NCBI GenBank assembly: GCA_950063125.1
Contig: CATLZI010000056.1
Location: 1 to 10,352 of the forward strand
From: an uncultured Porticoccus sp.
GTDB lineage: Bacteria > Pseudomonadota > Gammaproteobacteria > Pseudomonadales > Porticoccaceae
DNA: 10,352 bases
Reading direction: 5' to 3'
A program made the translations under genes and the position numbers. A model generated the notes under the pieces. It was given only the letters and a program-made list of their open reading frames with translations, was not told the origin of the DNA and did no database searches. Positions 6,319 through 10,352 of this stretch are shown here, piece after piece (positions within the stretch are counted from its first letter, which is position 1; the number at the start of each line of letters is the position of its first letter).

Positions 6319-8217
6319 TCACGGTATCTGAGGCGAGGGGGCTGTCTGGTGCTCCTCTTCGAGGTTTTTTTTCTGCAATTGTATGGCGGGAACCACCCTG
6401 CCATTTTTAAAAACACCCCAGGGCTGTTCCCGTTCAATGGTATCCGGTGGCGTCAGATATAGCATGCCGGTATTCCCGGGCAGTCGGATATTGGGAAATA
6501 ACAGCATTTGCCCCAGCCATTGGTGCAAATGGTAGGTATCAATGCCCAGCGCATACATATGTCGATAAATGGGTTCGAGGTCTTCTGCCGGTTGCATGGC
6601 GTCAGCACTGTAGCCGGGGAGTGTCCAGGGCATGGCGCTGAAACGAACCCCGTCCAGGTCGCGATTGCGCCCCGGATCCTGTATCCCGCTAAAAAGCTGG
6701 GACGTGCCATAAACCTGGAGGTCGCTGGCGAAAAGAAAATCCAGTGTGGGTTTGATCTGTCGTGCCTGACTGGGTGAGGCGATCAGAAAGACCATGTCCA
6801 GGTCCTGGCGCCGCCTGGGCGTATGGGCCAGTTGTTTTCCGAGTAAACGCTGTAAACGGTTGTTGCGCTCAATACTCTGTTCAATCTGAAGTTCGGGCTT
6901 TAGCAGCGCGATGAAATCGCTCTGGGATGCTGCGTAGGCGGGCACTTCGACCAGCGTGCCGCCCCGCTCGTGCCAACGTTCCCTGAATGCGCCCAATGCA
7001 CGTATTCCCGAGCTGGAATCTGGCGTGATGGTTAGTGCGAACCTGCGTCCTTCAAGCCATGCCCGGTCGGCGACCTGACGCGCTTCAGCGGTGGATGAAA
7101 GGCCAAATTGAAAAAAATTCTGGCGGACTTCGGTGCTGGGTGTATCCAGATAATTGAGCGCCACAGTCGGTACCGGCAAGTCCGGAAGGGCGAGTAATTG
7201 GCCAACTTTTTCCCGTTGTACCGGGCCTATGATCAGTTCGGCCCCCTCGCTGATAGCCTGCTGGTAGAGTGGACCGATATCGTCGCTGGAGGAGGTATCG
7301 TAGAATCGTATTAATGGTGTCTTGCCGCGAGCTCCCCTGACGTCATACCAGGCGGACAGTATGCCGCCGCGAATGGCCTTGCCTGCTTCTGCAAGGGAAC
7401 CCTGCAGTGGCAGTAACACTGCAATCTGTTCAGGGAGATTACTAGCGACTTCCTGCAATGCCGTGAGTGATGGTGGCGGATACAGGGCAGCGGGATGGTC
7501 TGGCCATTCAGCTTGCCAATCTGTTATCTCGCGGAGCTGTTTGTCCATATCGCCCTGGTTTTCCCGAACCCTGCTGGCAAGTGTGTACCAGCCCTGTAGC
7601 AGTGGATCGGATTCCGTTGCCTGCAATGCCGCCAGGTGCTTCTGTGAAATGTGGGTAAGTAGCCGCCATATCGCTTCGGAAATGGCTGTCTGCTCCCCGG
7701 TTGATGTCACCAGGCTGGAAAGTTCCGCGTAAGCGCGAATGCTTTGCTCATCTTCCCCCAATAGTGAAAATAGCTCCCCGCGCAGTTTTTGCCACTTAAC
7801 CCGAAGGCTGGTAGGCAGTTGAGCAGCATTGGTCGTGAATTCCGGGTCTGTGAGCAAGTCCCTGGCGAGAAAAAACCGTTCCTGAGCCATGGCTACTTTG
7901 GCGAACAGCAGGCGGAACTCCACAAGGCGCTGACCGGAGAGCGCATTCTGATCAAGTGATGACAATACCTTTAGGGCCTGCTGGTTGTCCCCCGCGAGTA
8001 CCAGAAACTCGGCCGCATCCAGTTGGTGGAGTTGTCGGTGCGGTGCTATGCTGTTCGCGGCCAGTGAGAGCGCGCGTTCGGCGCGCTCTGCGGGACTCAG
8101 GGGTGTCGCCGGACCGGTTTTAGGTGTATCGCGGCCCGTCTGAGTGCAGCCGCCGAGCACTAAAACCAGCCCCAGCAGCACCATCGCTGTTATTCTGAAT
8201 TTGAACATAGGTGTCAT
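6319..8217 (-). CDS. lpoA: Penicillin-binding protein activator LpoA (LppC family lipoprotein)
   Basis: This 632-residue outer-membrane lipoprotein reaches across the periplasm to stimulate PBP1A, the major peptidoglycan synthase. The signal peptide ends at the lipobox LGGC (Cys24). A helical, TPR-like N-terminal region follows (about 38-255; note AAEFLVLAGDNQQALKVLSSL). Then comes the LppC domain with a periplasmic-binding-protein fold (about 264-600), opening with IAVLLPLQGSLAEAGKAIR and containing ELIIGPVQREKV, the usual family wording. Length is close to the E. coli protein. ATGs at 8217 and 8208 are both possible and neither has a clear Shine-Dalgarno sequence; the second would put the lipidated Cys at 21. 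It heads a - strand operon with yraN, diaA and dolP. Its start lies about 5 bases from the divergent rsmI start, so its promoter must sit inside rsmI. Confidence 0.93.
   Translation of the reverse strand: MTPMFKFRITAMVLLGLVLVLGGCTQTGRDTPKTGPATPLSPAERAERALSLAANSIAPHRQLHQLDAAEFLVLAGDNQQALKVLSSLDQNALSGQRLVEFRLLFAKVAMAQERFFLARDLLTDPEFTTNAAQLPTSLRVKWQKLRGELFSLLGEDEQSIRAYAELSSLVTSTGEQTAISEAIWRLLTHISQKHLAALQATESDPLLQGWYTLASRVRENQGDMDKQLREITDWQAEWPDHPAALYPPPSLTALQEVASNLPEQIAVLLPLQGSLAEAGKAIRGGILSAWYDVRGARGKTPLIRFYDTSSSDDIGPLYQQAISEGAELIIGPVQREKVGQLLALPDLPVPTVALNYLDTPSTEVRQNFFQFGLSSTAEARQVADRAWLEGRRFALTITPDSSSGIRALGAFRERWHERGGTLVEVPAYAASQSDFIALLKPELQIEQSIERNNRLQRLLGKQLAHTPRRRQDLDMVFLIASPSQARQIKPTLDFLFASDLQVYGTSQLFSGIQDPGRNRDLDGVRFSAMPWTLPGYSADAMQPAEDLEPIYRHMYALGIDTYHLHQWLGQMLLFPNIRLPGNTGMLYLTPPDTIEREQPWGVFKNGRVVPAIQLQKKNLEEEHQTAPSPQIP
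8209..8213 (+). promoter_or_regulatory. rsmI ribosome binding site overlapping the lpoA start
   Basis: AGGTG lies 9 bases before the rsmI ATG at 8223. It favours that ATG over the in-frame GTG at 8211, which overlaps the motif itself. On the opposite strand the same bases are the first codons of lpoA, between its two candidate ATGs. Confidence 0.6.
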
Positions 8218-8222
8218 TTCTT

Positions 8223-9059
8223 ATGCCGGGTCAATTGTATGTGGTGGCCACGCCCATTGGTAATCTGGGTGATATGGTACCCCGAGCCGTTGAGGTTCTC
8301 CATGCGGTTGATCTCATTGCTGCAGAGGATACCCGTCACAGTGGTCGATTGCTGAAACATCTCGGCATCGATACACCGCTGGTTGCCTATCACGATCACA
8401 GCGATGAGCGACAGATGGGCCGGGTTCTCGATATGCTGGTACAGGGCCAGACGGTGGCGCTCATCTCGGATGCGGGAACGCCGTTGATCTCTGATCCAGG
8501 CTACCGTCTGGTCAGAGAGGCCCGGTTGCGGGACATCAGGGTCACGCCGATTCCCGGTGCCTGCGCCGCTATTGCAGCCCTCAGCGCTTCTGGCTTGCCC
8601 AGTGACCGGTTCAGTTTTGAGGGGTTCCCGCCGCCAAAAACTGCCGCCAGACTGAAAAGATTTGAAACCCTTGCCGGATCAGCCCAGACAATGATTTTTT
8701 ATGAGTCCCCTCACCGGATACTCGACACACTGACGGATATGATCGCCACCTTCGGCTCCGACCGTGAAGCGGTGCTGGCCAGAGAAATCACCAAGACCTT
8801 CGAGACATTCCTGACCGGTACCCTGACGACAATATTGCAGCAGGTTTGCGCGGACAGCAACCAGCAAAAGGGCGAAATGGTGGTGATGGTGAAAGGGAAC
8901 GTTGATGCTGTCAGTGCGTCCGAGGCAGAGCAATTGAGAATCCTGAAAACGCTGCTGGATGATCTGCCCGTCAAACAGGCTGCTGCACTGGCGGCCAGAA
9001 TTACCGGCGGTCAGAAAAACGCGCTGTACCAGTTGGCCCTTTCATTGCGCCCCGACTGA
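8223..9059 (+). CDS. rsmI: 16S rRNA (cytidine-1402 2'-O)-methyltransferase RsmI
   Basis: The protein has 278 residues from the ATG at 8223. It belongs to the tetrapyrrole-methylase fold and uses S-adenosylmethionine to methylate the ribose of C1402 in the decoding centre of 16S rRNA. Family motifs in order are VVATPIGNLGD (7-17), AEDTRHSGRLL (34-44), ISDAGTPLISDPG (81-93), IPGACAAIAALSASGLP (110-126), FEGFPPPK (132-139) and FYESPHRI (159-166); the last third holds the usual AREITKTFET (186-195) segment. It is divergent from lpoA, as in E. coli and Pseudomonas, and converges on the ParA-like gene, 21 bases away with no visible terminator between. The start is chosen from the AGGTG at 8209. No well-supported promoter is visible; one would have to lie within lpoA. 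Confidence 0.95.
   Translation: MPGQLYVVATPIGNLGDMVPRAVEVLHAVDLIAAEDTRHSGRLLKHLGIDTPLVAYHDHSDERQMGRVLDMLVQGQTVALISDAGTPLISDPGYRLVREARLRDIRVTPIPGACAAIAALSASGLPSDRFSFEGFPPPKTAARLKRFETLAGSAQTMIFYESPHRILDTLTDMIATFGSDREAVLAREITKTFETFLTGTLTTILQQVCADSNQQKGEMVVMVKGNVDAVSASEAEQLRILKTLLDDLPVKQAAALAARITGGQKNALYQLALSLRPD
8234..8263 (-). promoter_or_regulatory. Candidate lpoA promoter inside rsmI
   Basis: Read on the - strand, TTACCA (8263-8258) and TACAAT (8239-8234) are separated by 18 bases, resembling sigma-70 -35 and -10 boxes (4/6 and 5/6 matches). The start of transcription would fall roughly 10-15 bases before the lpoA ATG at 8217. The position fits, because no other room exists between the divergent genes. 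The call rests on consensus matching only. Confidence 0.35.
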
Positions 9060-9080
9060 AGCTGGTCCGGGTATGATCGG

Positions 9081-9788
9081 TCAGGCGCTACAGGCCAGCG
9101 CAATGGTTTCCGGGCTGATCTGCCTGAATTGCCGGACAGGCTTGCCCGATGTGTTGCCAGCACACCATTCGGCAATGCGCGCGATATCTTTTTGATCACC
9201 CTTGTAGTGGGCTCCGTGCATTTCGACCATGCCGAGGCCCTGGCTGGCGGCGTTGAGGTAATTGCATGAATTGCGCAGGCTGCCGATGACCGGAAGCTGC
9301 AGTTGTCTGGCCAATGTCTCTGCTTGTCTGGCGGTGGGGGCGGTCCGCGGCACACGATTCAGAACCAGCGCGATAGTCTGTTTGGACGGCAGCATCCGCC
9401 GCAGTTGCTGGACGGTTGTGACAATGGCGTGCAAATCGAACTCGGCGGTTAACACCGGTAAGAGTATGGCAGTCGCTTCACGCAGTAAGGGACTGAGATT
9501 GTTCAGGTCCGGTCTGGCGGGGGTATCGAGAACCAGCACTTCCGTATTGCGGGGAGGCTGAATCGCCCAGCTGCGAGTGACATTTTGCGGTGCATGATGT
9601 GCATCCACAAGTTGAATGTAGGGGGCTGTCTCGGGACGTTTGTGTGCCCAGAACACACCCGACCCCTGGGGGTCCAGGTCCATCAATGTGGTGACTTTGC
9701 CCCGATGGCTGAAATAACTGGCCAGGTTGGTGGACAGTGTCGTTTTACCGCAGCCTCCTTTGGGGTTCATTACCACGATTCTTTGCAT
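9081..9788 (-). CDS. Orphan ParA/MinD-type ATPase
   Basis: This 235-residue protein is a deviant-Walker ATPase of the ParA superfamily. Residues 10-17 read KGGCGKTT, with the signature lysine K10 and the P-loop lysine K15. The A' motif DLDPQGSG (37-44) and the Walker B strand VLVLDTPA (84-91, Asp88) follow, then a LVLNRVPR segment (about 140-150) typical of the family. Relatives form ATP-dependent dimers that bind DNA or membrane and position plasmids, chromosomes, chemoreceptor arrays or carboxysomes. There is no parB-like partner and no chemotaxis or carboxysome gene here, so the cargo cannot be named. The protein lacks the N-terminal DNA-binding extension of large plasmid ParAs. It is divergent from rnpB across 162 bases and converges on rsmI. 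The ATG at 9788 has only a weak AGAG upstream, but the Walker motif begins at residue 10, so no later start is likely. Confidence 0.88.
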   Translation of the reverse strand: MQRIVVMNPKGGCGKTTLSTNLASYFSHRGKVTTLMDLDPQGSGVFWAHKRPETAPYIQLVDAHHAPQNVTRSWAIQPPRNTEVLVLDTPARPDLNNLSPLLREATAILLPVLTAEFDLHAIVTTVQQLRRMLPSKQTIALVLNRVPRTAPTARQAETLARQLQLPVIGSLRNSCNYLNAASQGLGMVEMHGAHYKGDQKDIARIAEWCAGNTSGKPVRQFRQISPETIALACSA

Positions 9789-9935
9789 TTCTCTGATCCC
9801 GTATGATTCGCAAGATTAGCTAGGCTACCCAACTACGCTTCGCAGAAACCACGATCAGATCAAAAAATGACCAATGCGCCTGTTGTGTAATGGGATTTTT
9901 GCTGTTTTTGCCAATCGCCAGCGGGGCTGGCTTCG

Positions 9936-9950
9936 TGCTAACCTTGCCGC
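9936..9950 (+). promoter_or_regulatory. Candidate rnpB promoter (-10 and GC-rich discriminator)
   Basis: TGCTAACCT at 9936-9944 resembles an extended -10 box, placed 6 bases before the predicted first RNA base at 9951. It is followed by a GC-rich stretch, TGCCGC, as is typical of stringently controlled stable-RNA promoters such as E. coli rnpB. No good -35 lies at the right distance; TTGCCA at 9908-9913 is too far (25 bases). The rest of the 162-base gap after the ParA-like gene holds no other feature that I can support. Confidence 0.35.
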
Positions 9951-10335
<385 letters not shown>

Positions 10336-10352
10336 ATTTTTTACTCCCCCTT

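Noticed and set aside
6246..6437. An N-terminal extension of 64 codons for yraN
   Set aside because: It overlaps the end of lpoA in another frame, has no family match, and a good ribosome binding site precedes the ATG at 6245.
8191..8196. TATTCT as a -10 box for rsmI
   Set aside because: No acceptable -35 is found 16-18 bases upstream (8168-8173 reads AGCCCC).
8211..8222. GTG at 8211 as the rsmI start
   Set aside because: It overlaps the AGGTG motif that best serves as ribosome binding site for the ATG at 8223, and the conserved region begins right after that ATG.

Overview
The window looks like a conserved housekeeping stretch from a gammaproteobacterial chromosome. The protein matches (SspA, SspB, DolP, DiaA, YraN, LpoA, RsmI) and the bacterial A-type RNase P RNA all point that way. 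From memory of the family, the order pet genes, sspA, sspB, dolP, diaA, yraN, lpoA, rsmI, rnpB is the arrangement seen in Pseudomonas. Three departures suggest a different lineage, possibly a marine or Cellvibrio-type relative; that placement is inference. The departures are a fused cytochrome b/c1 gene, a thiolase between sspB and dolP, and a ParA-like ATPase between rsmI and rnpB. I see no insertion sequence, CRISPR array, tRNA, phage gene or toxin-antitoxin pair.

Region by region: (1) Bases 1-2186, + strand: the end of the Rieske protein gene overlaps by one base a 677-codon gene encoding cytochrome b followed in frame by cytochrome c1. Together these supply all three catalytic subunits of the bc1 complex. 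(2) Bases 2255-4605, + strand: sspA, then sspB, then a thiolase 11 bases after sspB. A terminator-like hairpin lies between sspA and sspB. A strong symmetrical terminator at 4621-4659 closes the block and can also serve the converging genes on the other strand. (3) Bases 8217-4673, - strand: lpoA, yraN, diaA and dolP read as one likely operon, with diaA and dolP overlapping by one base. It combines two outer-membrane lipoproteins with a replication-initiation regulator and a nuclease-fold protein. (4) rsmI (8223-9059, +) is head-to-head with lpoA, with only about 5 bases between start codons. (5) A lone ParA-like gene (9788-9081, -) converges on rsmI and diverges from rnpB (9951-10335, +), which ends in its own T-tract.

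The genes do not form one pathway. They cover respiration (bc1), stress response and proteolysis (SspA, SspB with ClpXP), acyl-CoA metabolism (thiolase), envelope assembly (LpoA, DolP), replication timing (DiaA), rRNA methylation (RsmI) and tRNA processing (rnpB). I find no convincing undescribed multi-gene system. The items most worth following up are the b/c1 fusion, the orphan ParA-like ATPase and the nearly overlapping lpoA/rsmI starts.
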